Assembly (NCBI GenBank): GCA_965153355.1
Contig: OZ231128.1
Span: 39,556,001 to 39,620,000 of the forward strand
Origin: Flaccisagitta enflata
Lineage: Eukaryota; Chaetognatha; Sagittoidea; Aphragmophora
DNA length: 64,000 nucleotides
Direction: 5' to 3'
In this document: one piece after another, positions 42,736-54,346 of the stretch
How the letters are laid out: each line of letters begins with the position of its first letter
How positions within the stretch are numbered: position 1 is the first letter of the stretch
Position numbers and translations under genes: made by a program
The notes under the pieces: model-generated
What the model saw: the letters and a program-made list of their open reading frames with translations, nothing else
Told to the model about the DNA's origin: nothing
Databases searched by the model: none

Positions 42736-43349
42736 CTATAATCTCTTTTTTGCGAGCTAGCGAGAAAGGTCGATTTCAAAAGTGAGAAAATTTGTCAAAA
42801 ACATTCATAATCAGATAGCTTATGTCAATATGAACATGGTTCAAAAACTGAATTTTATTGCTGATCCTCGAATTTCATGTAAATTAGGCTGAAATGAAAC
42901 AAATAATAAACGAAAATAAGCAAAAATTGAGTTGTTAAAGCCAGCAAAAACCAAAAAATGTGAATATTTTACTAAATCACAGTTCAAGAATTCAATCAGA
43001 CCCAATTCTGCTGAAAAAAATTGAGATTGCAATTTTTTTTTGCAAATTCTCTATAAGCAGCATTTTTGGCTGGTTTTACTAAATCTTCCTTCAACGATCA
43101 AATTAAGTGGGCATTCTCTGAAAGAACCACTGTGCAAAATTTCAACCAATCGGACAAATACTTTAGAAGTTACGCCATTTTTTAAAATTTTTGGGTGGTA
43201 GGCTGGTCGGGCTGGTTGGGTTGGTTGGATGTGTCCGAGATGCATCAAAAGCTCTGTTTGTAATCGTTTATGTACAGTACTGATCCATGCAAAAAATCTT
43301 TAGTCTCTCTCAAAGGGTTTCCAAGCTACGTGAGCATTTCATGATTTTT

Positions 43350-43482
43350 AGTCGCGTGCACGCGACTCTACTTATTGCCACTCATCATCTGTCTGTCCGT
43401 CTGTCGGTCGGTAATACTTTGCTTTTTTCGCTGCCCCTGCCCACCCGCACGCGACTTCGGTAGCCATGTATATACGGCCTTG
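43350..43482 (+). mobile_element. Hairpin-type short element, subfamily GTCGCG
   Basis: AGTCGCGTGCACGCGACTCT after TTTTT, GTCT/GTCC/GTCG core, CCCACCCGCACGCGACTTCG, end ACGGCCTTG before TTTG. Confidence 0.85.
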
Positions 43483-43550
43483 TTTGTATTACCATTTTGC
43501 TGGGAGTGCATACATGCGCTGATAACAATTAACTACGAAGATTCATCGTA

Positions 43551-43783
43551 AAGCGTGATTATTCTGCAACAAGTTACTGACCAATCACATTGAAAATTTC
43601 ATTATGGTTGAATGCCCGGGAGTTAAGACCTGAAATTTTCAGTGTAGATACAAAATTTCATGCTCTTTCTCATCGTGTCATTCAAATTTCCATCATCAGT
43701 TTCACAATGGCGTGACAGTGACAGACTTAAAGCGTGACATGAGCGTGACAGAAGAGCTGGGGGTGTGCAGAATAATCACGCTT
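43551..43783. mobile_element. Small TIR element (233 bp)
   Basis: AAGCGTGATTATTCTGCA at 43551-43568 is repeated in reverse at 43766-43783. The interior contains several GCGTGACA strings. No target duplication is clear. Confidence 0.55.
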
Positions 43784-44995
43784 GAAGAAAAGTGTCATTA
43801 CGCGGGATTGGGGCGTCACAGTGGCATGAAATTTGGAGCATATGTCCTTCAAGTAGTCCTCTGTAAGATAGAAACCTGAAAAGACACTCGCTTTAAGAAT
43901 TAATAGTGTTATAAAAAAAGATAATCGGCATACTCAGATTTTGCCATGAAAAGGCGAAAAAGTTAGAAGGATCAAAATTTGATGATAATACAATATTTGA
44001 ACAACTTAGCATTTGCGCAGTAGGATGAAATTTTTTGTACATCACATTGGATCGATGATAACTGATTAAAAGCTGAGAAATGATCAGATAATCTATTTTT
44101 TGATAGGGTTTGCTTGTTGTTTGCTTGTCCGGACAAAATCCGGACATGCCAATGTGGCCATTTTGACCTTATTTTTAGGCCCCCTAGGGGTAGGGGTGGT
44201 CACAAAAAATGGTTTGGCAAGGTAATCCAGGTAGTTAGGCAGGTCATCAAACTATAAAAACTTGTCACAATGCAATAGACATTGCGGTAACACTGATAAG
44301 GTGGTGGTAAGTCGGGTTCTCGCATCGAAAAGAGATTGTGACATTAGCCTTAACCTTTTTTATTACCACCCCTGTCCACCAGCACGCGACTTGGGTAACC
44401 GTGGATCCGGCCTTGTTTTTTTTTCATTGTTGGTTGTCTTTTGCTTGATTGTTTGTGGCTTGATTGTTAAGGGGATGAGTCTTTTATTGATTGCCCCCGC
44501 TTGGTTAGATTTTGCTTAGTTGATTTAGTGATTGATTGATTGATTGGCTTGGTTGTCATGGAGTATGTCTTTTACTTGTATGTGTTTTGATGTTTTTGAT
44601 TGTCTATACTTGCTCTTTTAAATGGTTCCATGCATGATATATATCGAGTTTATTCACATGTCAAAAAGATCATGTAGCGCATAAACAAACACGGAGGCGA
44701 ATTGGATATGTTACGGTATACACCTCAAGTTCCTCGAATAGCAATTTGGTTTGCGGATGTCCCGACACAGGGATACTCAGGGATAGTAGTGTACGAGCGA
44801 GGAATCGAGGAATCCGTTTCATTCCGAACATCAATATACCACAGTATCTAAACAAGTGTAGGTCCATCTGTAAGTTTGTCATGTCTTTGTAGATTTTGTC
44901 CAATCTCCTTTTGTCCAATCTCCAATTTACGCGACCCTTTAGCCCGCTTTAACGGTTCATCCGTTGGTTGGTTAGTTGGTCACATTCACATATGG
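43784..44995. other. No supported gene
   Basis: AT-rich DNA; a short-element 3' end at 44370-44417 and a GATTGATTGATT run near 44530 are the only structures seen. Confidence 0.4.
44370..44417 (+). mobile_element. 3' end of a hairpin-type short element
   Basis: CCCCTGTCCACCAGCACGCG, then a GTGGATCCGGCCTTG end before a T-run. The 5' hairpin half is not present. Confidence 0.55.
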
Positions 44996-45003
44996 GAAAA
45001 TTT

Positions 45004-45276
45004 CAGGCCTGTATATTCTTGAGTCCCCCGTGGGAAATCAAAGGGTCTGGAGATGGGGAAGGAAATCAAAGAGGAAAAGGAAAAAAAAAAAAGGAAACTT
45101 GGGAAAATATAATTTTGTTACAGTATGATCATAAACTCAATTATTAAAACACAATTTAACACTATTTAAGCCTTAACTACATAGTTTCATTGCTGTATGG
45201 GGAAGAAAATCATAGATATAAAAACGCGACGCAGGGGGGGGAAAAATCAAAAGCGACTCAAGAATATACACCCCTG
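45004..45276. mobile_element. hAT-like MITE (273 bp)
   Basis: Terminal inverted repeats CAGGCCTGTATATTCTTGAG and CAGGGGTGTATATTCTTGAG (right end reversed), with identical 8-bp flanks GAAAATTT at 44996-45003 and 45277-45284. The interior is AT-rich with a poly-A run and no coding frame. Confidence 0.9.
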
Positions 45277-45404
45277 GAAAATTTCTTCATATCTGTCCCC
45301 TTCCCTTGAGGCCTGAGGGTGAAATTTCAGCCTTGATCCCCAAGTACCAGTCTCAAGTCCCAATTATTGAATTTTGTATCACCAAACCTTCGCCCAAATG
45401 CGCT

Positions 45405-45520
45405 TTTAGATGCGTCGTCACATCTCTATAGGAGGTTCGGACCTTCCGTCTGTCCGTCCGTCGATCGGTCTTCATTAATCATTATGCCCCTTTTAACATC
45501 GCGCGGATGACGCATCAAGT
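45405..45520 (+). mobile_element. Hairpin-type short element, subfamily AGATGCG
   Basis: TTTTAGATGCGTCGTCACATCTCTATAGGAGG is the opening (palindrome AGATGTG/CACATCT type), followed by GTCTGTCCGTCCGTCG. Confidence 0.65.
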
Positions 45521-45734
45521 TGCTCAACTGGGCTTTGTTTTGGTATTAAGTCGACATTTCAGGTAAACTTTTCGCATGAAAATCGTCTCGACTATTTTGT
45601 GGATTTCTACGTCCGACGTACGTGTTTTGAATAGAATTTCTGAATAGAACTTTTTTTTAATATTCCAAATTCCCAAATGGATTTGCCTCCGCACTCCGGA
45701 GGCGGGTTCGAGAAGAGGAAAGCATCGTTGGTAT

Positions 45735-45812
45735 GAAATAGGCGCTCCATTCACGGGCTCGCTCACTCACTTCGCTCATTACCTCGTGGGACAGTGAAAT
45801 TCTTGATATGTG
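45735..45812 (+). repeat. Dispersed CTCGCTCACTC repeat
   Basis: CATTCACGGGCTCGCTCACT then CACTTCGCTCATTACCTCGT and GGGACAGTGAAATTCTTGA, as at 32771-32880. It lies just left of arm B. Confidence 0.55.
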
Positions 45813-45885
45813 TTCAAGCTGTAAACGCGTTTCACAGGAACAAACGCGTTTTTCATATTCACTAGAAACACGCCCACACTTAACA

Positions 45886-46092
45886 ACAACTAACGCGGGG
45901 TTACAATATTGTAGCAAACGGTTGGGCAAAAGTCCCTCCTCACCCTCTCCAACCCCAAAACACATGCGCGTTTTTACACTTTCGGACTCGATCATTACGG
46001 AACAACGGTCGGACGGACGGACGGACGGACGGACGGACGGCCGGACAAAGCGTCTGAAAGAGTCCTTAGTCGGCGACAGAAAACAAGCGAAT
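45886..46092 (-). mobile_element. Hairpin-type short element in arm B
   Basis: Homologue of 2527-2697 with a (GGAC)n run at 46010-46045 and an extra GTCCTTAGTCGGCGAC segment, a decayed form of the terminal hairpin. Confidence 0.65.
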
Positions 46093-46308
46093 AACTTTTT
46101 TTAATAAATGGCGGAGATATGTCATGCCTCAAAACCGTGGCGCGATTTGGGGCCATATTTTGGTGCGAGTTCTGGCCCTAATTACTATTCCCCTTCATAG
46201 TGATGAGCCCAGATCTGGTTTAAAACAACAGCACAATTTCGAGGGGAATGGAGCCAGATCGCAAGGCAAGTTGTTCTGCATCTATGAACCTGTGAAACCT
46301 CTCAATGT

Positions 46309-46315
<7 letters not shown>

Positions 46316-46362
<47 letters not shown>

Positions 46363-46535
46363 TCATCTCCTTTTCCTCCAAAATCACCCCCCTTTTTTCT
46401 CTTCTTCCTCTTCTTTTTTTTCACCTTCTTTTTTTTCTTCTTTTTTTTCTTCTTCTGCTTTTCCTTCTTTTTTTTTTTTTTTTTTTCTTCTTCTTCTTCT
46501 TCTTCTTCTTCTTCTTCTTCTTCTTCTTCCTCTTT
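46316..46535 (+). repeat. (CT)n, T-rich and (TTC)n tracts
   Basis: CT units to about 46361, T-rich DNA, then TTC units at 46487-46529. Confidence 0.9.
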
Positions 46536-46572
46536 ATTTTTTTTTTCTTCTTTATCTTTTGCTTCTTCTTCT

Positions 46573-46680
46573 TAATAGTTGTGGACACACAAATCTAAAG
46601 ACTCTATAAGAGGCTGCGTCCATCCTTCAGCCCATTGGTCCGTCAATTAGTCCGTCTGTCTGTCCATCAGCAAAAGTCAA
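46573..46680 (+). mobile_element. Hairpin-type short element, subfamily GTTGCG, decayed
   Basis: TAGTTGTGGACACACAAATC, then CTATAAGAGGCTGCGTCC and a GTCC/GTCT run. It directly precedes a (GT)n tract and is nested in the 46114-48061 element. Confidence 0.6.
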
Positions 46681-46685
46681 AAAGT

Positions 46686-46781
<96 letters not shown>
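46686..46781 (+). repeat. (GT)n tract
   Basis: About 47 GT units directly after a hairpin-type short element. Confidence 0.95.
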
Positions 46782-46784
<3 letters not shown>

Positions 46785-46944
46785 CACATTTGTGTGTTTG
46801 AGTCTGTGAATTTTTACCAACTTTTTTTGATACTTTCACCTTTAGAAATGATTCATTCAAAAAATTATGTGTGTCTTGGTAATTGTATAGATTGTATGTT
46901 AAGTCTAACATATGCTCTCTATAGAGAGTGACCCTGAGTTTTGA

Positions 46945-47715
46945 AAGGCAGTAAGTGGTCAGCGGTACCCGTGCCCTGCTTGAGTAGTATGTGATTTAGG
47001 TTGAGGGGGAGCAGGGCAGCGCCCCAAGGGACGAAGTCCTGTAGAACACAGGGGAATCTGGTCCGTCCATCCATCCTGTCCGTCCGTCGTCCTTCTCTCA
47101 GCCCTCCTTCTGTCTAGAAGCCCTGTTCAAACCTCATTGAATAAATATGGAGAAATGACAAAAGGCAGTATATGGACAAGGGTACCCCTGCTCTTCTTGA
47201 GAAGTTTGTAGGTTAAGTTGAGGGGGGAGCAGGCCAGGATCTAGGTCTCTGAGGCCAGAATCTGGGTCTCAGAGGCCAGGGTTGGAGTCTCTGAGGCCAG
47301 GATTTGGGTCTTTGAGGCCCTGATTTAGGGCCTTGAGGCCAGGTCCTGGGTCCGGGAGGCCAGAATCTGGGTCATAGAGATCAAGATCTAGATCTCTGAG
47401 GCTAGGATTAGGGTTTTAGAGGCCGGAATCTGGGTATAAGAAACCAGGATCTAGATCTTAGGGGCCAAAATGATAGAATTTTGACCAAAATTCAGGTTTT
47501 CTAGCCAGAATTTAGCCAGTTTGCTTGGATTAGGGCCATTTTGCTTGGATTTGGACCATTTTGCTTGGATTTGGGCCCCAAAGGAGACAAAGCCCTGAGA
47601 ATGGGGTGGGGGGGGGGACGGACGTACGGACGTACGGACGTACGGACGGACGGACGGACAGATTCCCCCTGTGTTCTACAGGACTTCGTCCCCTTCGGGG
47701 CCGCTGCCCAAAAAG
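46945..47715 (+). mobile_element. Foldback-minisatellite element nested in the 46114-48061 element
   Basis: GTGGTCAGCGGTACCCGTGC, arm GCAGGGCAGCGCCCCAAGGG with GTCCTGTAGAACACAGGGG, ~20-bp CTCTGAGGCCAGGATTTGGG units, (GGAC/GTAC)n, then ATTCCCCCTGTGTTCTACAG and CCCCTTCGGGGCCGCTGCCC. Confidence 0.8.
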
Positions 47716-47737
47716 AGAAAGAAACAGGAAAGAGAGA

Positions 47738-47758
47738 AATGAGAGAGAGAGAAAGAGG

Positions 47759-47831
<73 letters not shown>

Positions 47832-47835
47832 AGAG
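47738..47835 (+). repeat. (GA)n tract
   Basis: GA units with AAAG breaks, directly after a foldback-minisatellite element. Confidence 0.9.
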
Positions 47836-48569
47836 AGGGGGGAAAAAAAGAGAGAGTTAGAGTATGATTCCATCTGAATAAGGACCGGGATCTGGGGCGA
47901 TTTTTAGTCCTCCATCCAGTACTGTTGTCTTCATAGAAGATGGAGTGAATAAAGATGAAAAGAGATCTGGCTTGCTTTTCATGGTCCAGATCTCTTAACC
48001 CAGATATAGCACCAAAATATGGGGCCAAATCGCGGGGCTGTTTTAAAGAAGGATATACCTGAAATGGCGTGAGGTGAACATTCTGACGCAGAAGCCATTC
48101 TTAGTGATTTTTTGTGTATCGGACTTTGACATGTTTAACTGGAACTCCTATAAATAAACTCGCACTGTTTACGCAAATCAAAGGATTAAGACAAAACATC
48201 AGGAAATACTTAAACTTTGAACCAAGTGAATGAAAGGTATCATCCAGATCAAACTTTCTGTTTCTGAGTTTCACGCAAACTCGTAACAAGATACAGTTGA
48301 AATGATTTTTGTGAATAAACATTCTCTCAAAATCGTGTCTAGTGGAGACTTTGTAATTGTGGGAATGATGTGAGAATGATGTGGGAACAATGATAATGCC
48401 CTGGCCTACTCTAGGGAAAAAGGAAATCATGTTTCCAAAGCTAACAAGTGTTTGGACGAACTTGGTTAAATTTTGCACAGAAAGCTATGGATGAAATGAA
48501 ACAAAATAGAAACTAACAAATAGAATTTAATGTAAAAAAAGTACAACCTACCCTCTCTTGTTCTTGTAC

Positions 48570-48665
48570 TTACTTCATTCATTCAATTTGTTATTCATTC
48601 ATTCATTCATCCAATAAATCGTTTTCTCTTTCTCATCTCTTTCTTTTTATCTTTTTATCTTTTTC

Positions 48666-48745
<80 letters not shown>

Positions 48746-48833
48746 TTTTTCTTTTTTTCTTTCTTGCTTTCTTTCTTTCTTTGTTCCTTTCTTTTTTCCT
48801 TTCTTGCTTTCTTTCTTTTCCATTCTCTCTTTC

Positions 48834-48850
<17 letters not shown>
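48570..48850 (+). repeat. (ATTC)n and (TTTC)n tract, arm B
   Basis: Expanded relative to arm A. A 610-bp mariner-like MITE at 48922-49531 separates it from the next TTTC tract. Confidence 0.9.
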
Positions 48851-48864
<14 letters not shown>

Positions 48865-48921
48865 TTTGTTTGTTTCTTTTTCCTAATTTCTTTGTTTCTC
48901 CTAATTTCTTTGTTTCTTCTA

Positions 48922-49531
48922 CTATCTAGGAAATAAGTATACGGACAGCTGGAGTAAAGTTAACCTTTTTACTCACTGAGTGAAATACATGATCAAATAA
49001 ATCGTTTTTTAGCCATTTTATAATATTTTGATCTATCATGTGCTTTTTTTTTAATTTTTTATGGGATTGCTCCAGGATTTCTCAACTAAAGTAAACATGT
49101 CCTTAATTTCTCTAAAAGGAACAAAAAATCATTAAATCAGTACTGTTTTCTTAAGATGTTAGATCATTTCAGAGCAACATGTTTAAAAACAGCCTTCAGT
49201 TTTTTTCAATCATCAATAAATTTATGAAAAATGTGAGTAAAAGAGGCCAAGCGGGGTGATTTTGTTCAATCTGCTTGAATTTGAGCGCTTTTTCAATGTG
49301 GATTGTCCATTCATGATTTGAACTGAAATCCTCTTAATTAGATTAAAGTAAAATGACAGTTTTTCTTTAAAACACTGCCCTTTCAAAACGGATTGAGCCA
49401 GTGAACTCTGCTTGGCCTCAACTTGAAGAATTTTTGTCATAGTTTGTTGATCTGCTTTCATATTGTATTAGATATATAAGTTTAACTACTACCATCATGG
49501 TTAGGTGTCCGTATATTTATTTCCTAGATAG
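48922..49531. mobile_element. TA-flanked mariner-like MITE (610 bp)
   Basis: Ends CTATCTAGGAAATAAGTATA and, reversed, CTATCTAGGAAATAAATATA, both continuing CGGACA, flanked by TA. AAATAAGTATnCGGACA-type ends are typical of Tc1/mariner. It is absent from arm A of the duplication. The interior is AT-rich without a transposase. Confidence 0.85.
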
Positions 49532-49585
49532 TACTTTCTTTGTTTTCTTAATTTCTTTGTTTTTTAATGTCTTGCTTTTTCTCAG

Positions 49586-49587
<2 letters not shown>

Positions 49588-49624
<37 letters not shown>

Positions 49625-49625
49625 G

Positions 49626-49665
<40 letters not shown>

Positions 49666-49700
49666 TCATTATTTCTTTCTTCCTTTCTTTCTTTTTTTTT
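49588..49700 (+). repeat. (TTTC)n tract
   Basis: Continuation of the TTTC tract split by the MITE. Confidence 0.9.
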
Positions 49701-50167
49701 CTTTCTGTGGAGATTTGTTGTCTGGAAATTGTTCCGTCGCACTCAATGTTTTGTTTTCATAAAAGGAGTGAAATTCTTTTATATAATCGCAATAAATCTT
49801 CGTCGTGGGAGCTTTAAAGGACAAAAGATAATAATGATGGGCGATTTCTCAAGTAATCCCCGTTCACAATTCTTTCATAATCATTTTATTTTTCATTCCA
49901 GAGACATTACTATATTTCGTTTCCTCACCCTCATCTCGTGTTATTGCACATTCGTGTGCGTTCACAACAACGATCTTGTATGTTGTTTGCTCCTAGGCTA
50001 GTCGTAACATGGGCCATTTTGATGCTTGTTGCGACTTTCAGAATTTCACTTGCTGGCCTAGTTTTAACGACACGCCTGTAGTTATTCTTGACGTAAACCT
50101 CTTACAATCCTCGGTTGGGACTTAAAAGCTTTTAAGCTTTCACTCTCTCGTGTCTGCACAAAATTAA

Positions 50168-50505
50168 TACCGTTTTTTCTCCATAAAGCGCCCCCCCCTC
50201 CAAAAAGCGCCCCCCATTGTTTTTCTTAGTGTCACACTCTTCAGAAAAGATTTGCATAGAAATACAAAGTAAAATGATGTAAAAACACAATACAATGAGC
50301 TATTTTCACTGACTTTCTAACAGATATATGCAATGAATATCTCTATTTCAAGTCAAATTTAGCATTTTGATTGCCTTTCATGAAAAAGATGGATCGAGTA
50401 ATAGTTTATCTTCAATACAAAGGGGGCGCTATTTGGAGGGTTAAAAAGCAAAGTCATATTTCAATTTCAAAAGCGCCCGGGGCGCTTTTTAGAGAAAATA
50501 CGGTA
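50168..50505. mobile_element. TIR element (338 bp) with GCGCC-rich subterminal parts
   Basis: The left end TACCGTTTTTTCTCCATAAA pairs with the reversed right end TACCGTATTTTCTCTAAAAA; both continue GCGCC. TACCGTATTTTC-type ends occur on widespread DNA transposons. The target duplication is unclear. Confidence 0.7.
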
Positions 50506-50877
50506 TCCAATTTAGGCGACTGGGCTTTCAATTTCAGGGTGTCCCAAATTGGAACAACCTCCACGGAGAACACAACTGCATATTACGCTGAGGAGAATAC
50601 ACTTTTTTTCATGCAGGGACCCAGAGGAGGGCCCAGATCTTTTTATTTTGATGTAAGTAATGTTAGGCATGGAAGTTTAGTACAGTGGATATCAGCTACG
50701 AGTGCGACGGTTGGGTTACAGGTTTTCTGCTATGATTTCTTCATTTTTGGATATGCCAATGTGCGATTCTTAATGGGGAACCCCTCTAGCGAGCACCCGT
50801 CACCCCTGGGGCTGGATGACAAGAATTTGTCTAAAAACATAGTCTATAAACGTAGGCCGTTTTCAACCAAGGGTTGA
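50506..50877 (+). other. Open frame of unknown meaning
   Basis: A plus-strand frame running out of the TIR element stays open to a stop at 50875-50877 (about 120 residues beyond the element). Its middle part lies in one arm of the 50575/54345 inverted repeat. The protein is not recognised and no splice signals were evident. It is probably non-coding. Confidence 0.2.
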
Positions 50878-51174
50878 AAAGAGAATGAAAAAATTGATTC
50901 ATGTAGGTCAATAAAATCAATGATATCAACCAAAAATACATGAGACAATAATCTATTATTAGTTAAATGTATTCTAACACATTTTACGATGTATTTATTG
51001 ATGTTAGAAATTACGCCTATGCGTAATTGTACAAAATCATAATTTACTGCAATATGCAAATGAGCTTTTTGACAATCGTGAACACACATAGGCATTTAAA
51101 TGCGATTGCAACTATTGTAACTTACTTAAATGATATATTCATTATAATTACATGTTAAGCATATCATTTTCTTT

Positions 51175-51290
51175 TAAGATGCTTGAATCTGGAACGCATC
51201 TCTATAAGAGAGTCTGTCCGTCTGTTTATCCATCTGTCTGTCCATTACGCCTGTGCAAAAAAAGTTTTCTTTGCTCTCTTTGGCGGCGGA
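51175..51290 (+). mobile_element. Hairpin-type short element, subfamily AGATGCG, decayed
   Basis: AAGATGCTTGAATCTGGAAC, GCATCTCTATAAGAGAGTCT, then GTCCGTCTG units. Confidence 0.5.
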
Positions 51291-51386
51291 GAGATCCTTT
51301 ATTCAGTCAGATGATGAACAAACATGTTTTAAGAGTTTAACTTACTACTCTGTCATTTCTTCTGTCTGTTTGCCCTTCTGTCTCTA

Positions 51387-51490
51387 ACAGGTCTCACATA
51401 ATTAGTCAGAAAAGTGATATGAGCAATATAGATAGTAAATCTGCCCTCAGCACAATGAAATTTGACATGGAGATGGTAAAAACCAAGTAT
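51387..51490. mobile_element. Solo end of the ACAGGTCTCACA family
   Basis: Begins ACAGGTCTCACATAATTAG and matches the reversed right ~100 bases of the 10610-11221 element, including a shared CCCTCAGCA string. No second end is found nearby. Confidence 0.55.
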
Positions 51491-51769
51491 TTGACGTAGA
51501 AAAACAATATCGGCAACTTTCATGGCAGGGGTGTAATTAGTTCCATAACCTTTGATAATTTCCCCGCCCCCCCAACCTTTGATTTTCTTCTCCGCGATGC
51601 AGCGCGTTGTGTTACCAAGTCAATGATTTTCTTCCCCATAAAGCAAAAAAACAGTGTGTTCAAGGTTGAGATAGTGTTGAATTGTGTTCTACTCATCATG
51701 TTCTATGATTTGCCACTGCCAATAGTTATACTTTTGATAAATTTTCTTTCTTTTTTCTTTTTTCCTCCT

Positions 51770-51777
<8 letters not shown>

Positions 51778-51868
<91 letters not shown>

Positions 51869-51930
51869 CTCTCCCTCTCAGCATTTACAACTTTTTTCCT
51901 GCGGCGATTAGCCGCCTTTATTGGTAAAGG

Positions 51931-52006
<76 letters not shown>
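51778..52006 (+). repeat. Two (CT)n tracts around a 45-bp motif
   Basis: CT units at 51778-51866 and 51936-52006. Confidence 0.95.
51885..51930 (+). repeat. Microsatellite-linked 45-bp motif
   Basis: TTACAACTTTTTTCCTGCGG then CGATTAGCCGCCTTTATTGG. It sits exactly between two long (CT)n tracts. Confidence 0.8.
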
Positions 52007-52009
<3 letters not shown>

Positions 52010-52149
52010 CCATCCGTCAGTCTATAGGCCTGAAACTGGGTTTTGAGATCCAAATAAGAAAATTGCCGCCCATCCCAAGCAAACCCGAAAAAAACTGTCT
52101 GTCCCCTTATTACTTTTTTGGCATTTTTAAGCCTTTTGGGCTCACAGCT

Positions 52150-52335
52150 CCTTTCCAAATGTCATTCTAAGTCATTCTAAGTCCTAAGTCATTGTAAGTC
52201 ATATTAAGTTATATTAAGTCACTTTATTCAATCAGGTCTATTCAGTCATTTACATCATTTTAAGTTTTTTAAGTCAATTTAAGTTTTTTTATGTCATTTC
52301 AAGTCATTTTAAGTCATTTTAAGTCATCTTAAGCT
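52150..52335 (+). repeat. Decamer array AAGTCATTTT
   Basis: Repeated AAGTCATTTT, AAGTCATTCT and AAGTTATATT units. Confidence 0.75.
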
Positions 52336-52719
52336 GTTTATGTCCTGCACGCGACTTATAATACCTAGGACAAAAGTCTTGCAACACTTAGGGCATTAGT
52401 GCATTAGTTCATTTAATCATAAATTCAATGCAAGATAAGTAAATTCAAGCAAATACATGTTTCATGTGTCCAAACATGAAAGCAGCATCAAGTTTTCGTG
52501 CTAAACTAAAGTGTAAAAATTTTTTAACATTAAAGATCAATCCCAGGCTTACACATCAATGTGTCTGGAAATACCAAGCAGATAAACACAACTTCGTCCA
52601 ATTCTTTTTTAGCTATAGGTGTAAAGGTTAACATTTAAGGATAAGTCAATCTGATCAAAAGACCATGTATAAATGTGAGCAATTTGACATACAAGAGCGT
52701 TCTTTCTACATTTCTTTCC

Positions 52720-52910
52720 TTCCTTCTCTCCTTTCTTCCTTCCTTCCATCCTTCCTTCCATCCTTCCATCCTTCCTCCCATTCTCACTTCCTTCCATTCT
52801 TTCATCCTTCCTTCCTTCCATCCATTCATCCTTCCAACTTTCCCTCTATCCCTCCTTACATCCATTCTACCATCCTTCCTTCATTCTTCCCTCCTACCTT
52901 CCTTACTTTC
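52720..52910 (+). repeat. (TTCC)n-rich tract
   Basis: TTCC and ATCC units, ending at a hairpin-type short element. Confidence 0.85.
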
Positions 52911-52922
52911 TTCTCTCTTTTT

Positions 52923-53078
52923 AGTCGCAGACACGCGACTCTACACCTTGCCGTGTCGGTCAGTCGGTCGGTCGGTCGGTAGGTCGGTCCATCCGTCACA
53001 TTTTTGAATTCCGAGCAATTTTCGCATTACTGCTCCTGCCCAACCATCTGCGACCGGATTGCCGTGTATCCGGCCTTG
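52923..53078 (+). mobile_element. Hairpin-type short element, subfamily GTCGCG
   Basis: AGTCGCAGACACGCGACTCT after TTTTT, GTCG core, CATTACTGCTCCTGCCCAAC, end GTATCCGGCCTTG before TTTTTT. It sits between a TTCC tract and a TTC tract. Confidence 0.85.
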
Positions 53079-53091
53079 TTTTTTCTCTCTT

Positions 53092-53120
53092 CTTCTTCTT
53101 CTTCTTCTTCTTCTTCTTCT

Positions 53121-53154
<34 letters not shown>

Positions 53155-53165
53155 TTTCTTCCTCT

Positions 53166-53200
<35 letters not shown>

Positions 53201-53213
53201 TTCTGCTTCTAAA
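53092..53213 (+). repeat. (TTC)n tract
   Basis: About 40 TTC units with TTCCTC breaks, beginning directly after the T-run at the end of a hairpin-type short element. Confidence 0.9.
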
Positions 53214-53489
53214 TCTAGCTATGATACATGTGACCACTGACCAGTCATTTAGAATTACCAAAATGTCCATGCATCGTTACTTGATCCGATGACGATCATC
53301 CGTAGAAGGTAAATTTCATTAGAATTGTGTGGCAACAACAATAACAACAACAACAACAACAACAACAACACCCTGGGGACAACAACCTTATCCCCTCCCA
53401 CACACACCTACATACAAAACTACACCCACACACTCACACACACTGCACTCAATAATAACTGCATGTTTTGCATTTTCACCTGAAAACGT

Positions 53490-53561
53490 GACCAGCCAAG
53501 AGGTGGACCAACAGATGGACAGACAGAGCCCCTTACATAGAGTTGCATGTCCTCAACAAAA
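53490..53561 (-). mobile_element. Hairpin-type short element, decayed
   Basis: GGACCAACAGATGGACAGAC, AGAGCCCCTTACATAGAG, then GTTGCATGTCCTCAAC and AAAAAAAG. Confidence 0.6.
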
Positions 53562-53873
53562 AAAGAAATGTTTCAGCAGATAAGGAAGCTAAATAGGTTT
53601 CATGACAATGTTATTGACGCATTGTACGAAGAAAATAGTTGGTAAACAAAAAAGTGACATTAAAGCAAATGGTCGATCCGCCTCCCATTGGTTTAACATG
53701 GGTTTTTCCTCTTCCTCCTTGGCGAAAAGGCTTACTCCAAGGGCAGGGGCAAGGGTCTCGCTAGGTAGGTTCCCGACTATTTTCATGGGGTTTCTGGGTT
53801 TGAACCTCTAGATTAGTTCACTTAGACCGCCTGTGCAAACCGGTTCAAGAATCCCTGCATAATTTTCATCCCT

Positions 53874-54346
53874 AGTAATGTATTCTAAAAATTTCAGGAC
53901 CATAGCCATTCTTAAACCTTCATCATATTGCATCTGAAAAAATGGTTCATCCTTAAGGGGGCCAAAATTTCAAAATCATTTTTCCTCAAATCTGATGCCA
54001 GATTCAGATTCCTTGTAAAAAATTATATCCGATACTATATCTTCTTTTTCTAAAATTTTGTTTTTCAGCTGAAAAAAATGCAAAAAAACTTCCAAAAATA
54101 AGAGTTTTTAAAAAACAAGGTTTTTTTAAAGGTTTTTTGCATTTTTTTCAGCTTAAAAACAAAATTTTAGAAAAAGAAAATATAGTATCGGACATAATTT
54201 TTTACAAGGAATCTGAATCTGGCATCAGTTTTGAGAAAAAATGATTTTGAAATTTTAGCCCCCTTAAGGATGAACCATTTTTTCAGGTGCAATATGATGA
54301 AGGTTTAAGAATGGCTATGGTCCTGAAATTTTTAGAATACATCACT
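53874..54346. mobile_element. Foldback (473 bp), arms ~225 bp
   Basis: The left arm AGTAATGTATTCTAAAAATT pairs with the right arm AATTTTTAGAATACATCACT and continues through AGGACCATAGCCATTC, CTTCATCATATTGCA and GGTTCATCCTTAAGGGGG to a short A/T spacer near 54110. It lies inside the arm B-specific block. Confidence 0.85.

Larger units (their letters stand above)
46114..48061. mobile_element. 1.95 kb terminal-inverted-repeat element with 8-bp target duplication
   Basis: Flanked by AAATGGCG at 46106-46113 and 48062-48069; arm A has this 8-mer once (2707-2714), an exact empty site. The ends are imperfect inverted repeats of about 53 bp, sharing GCGATTTGG and CCATATTTTGGTGC when folded. The interior holds a CT tract, a TTC tract, a GT tract, a nested foldback-minisatellite element (46945-47715) and a GA tract. 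No transposase frame is seen, so it is non-autonomous. Confidence 0.85.

Noticed and set aside
53835-53865. tRNA-like B box (GGTTCAAGAATCC)
   Set aside because: No pairing T stem, A box or acceptor stem can be built around it.
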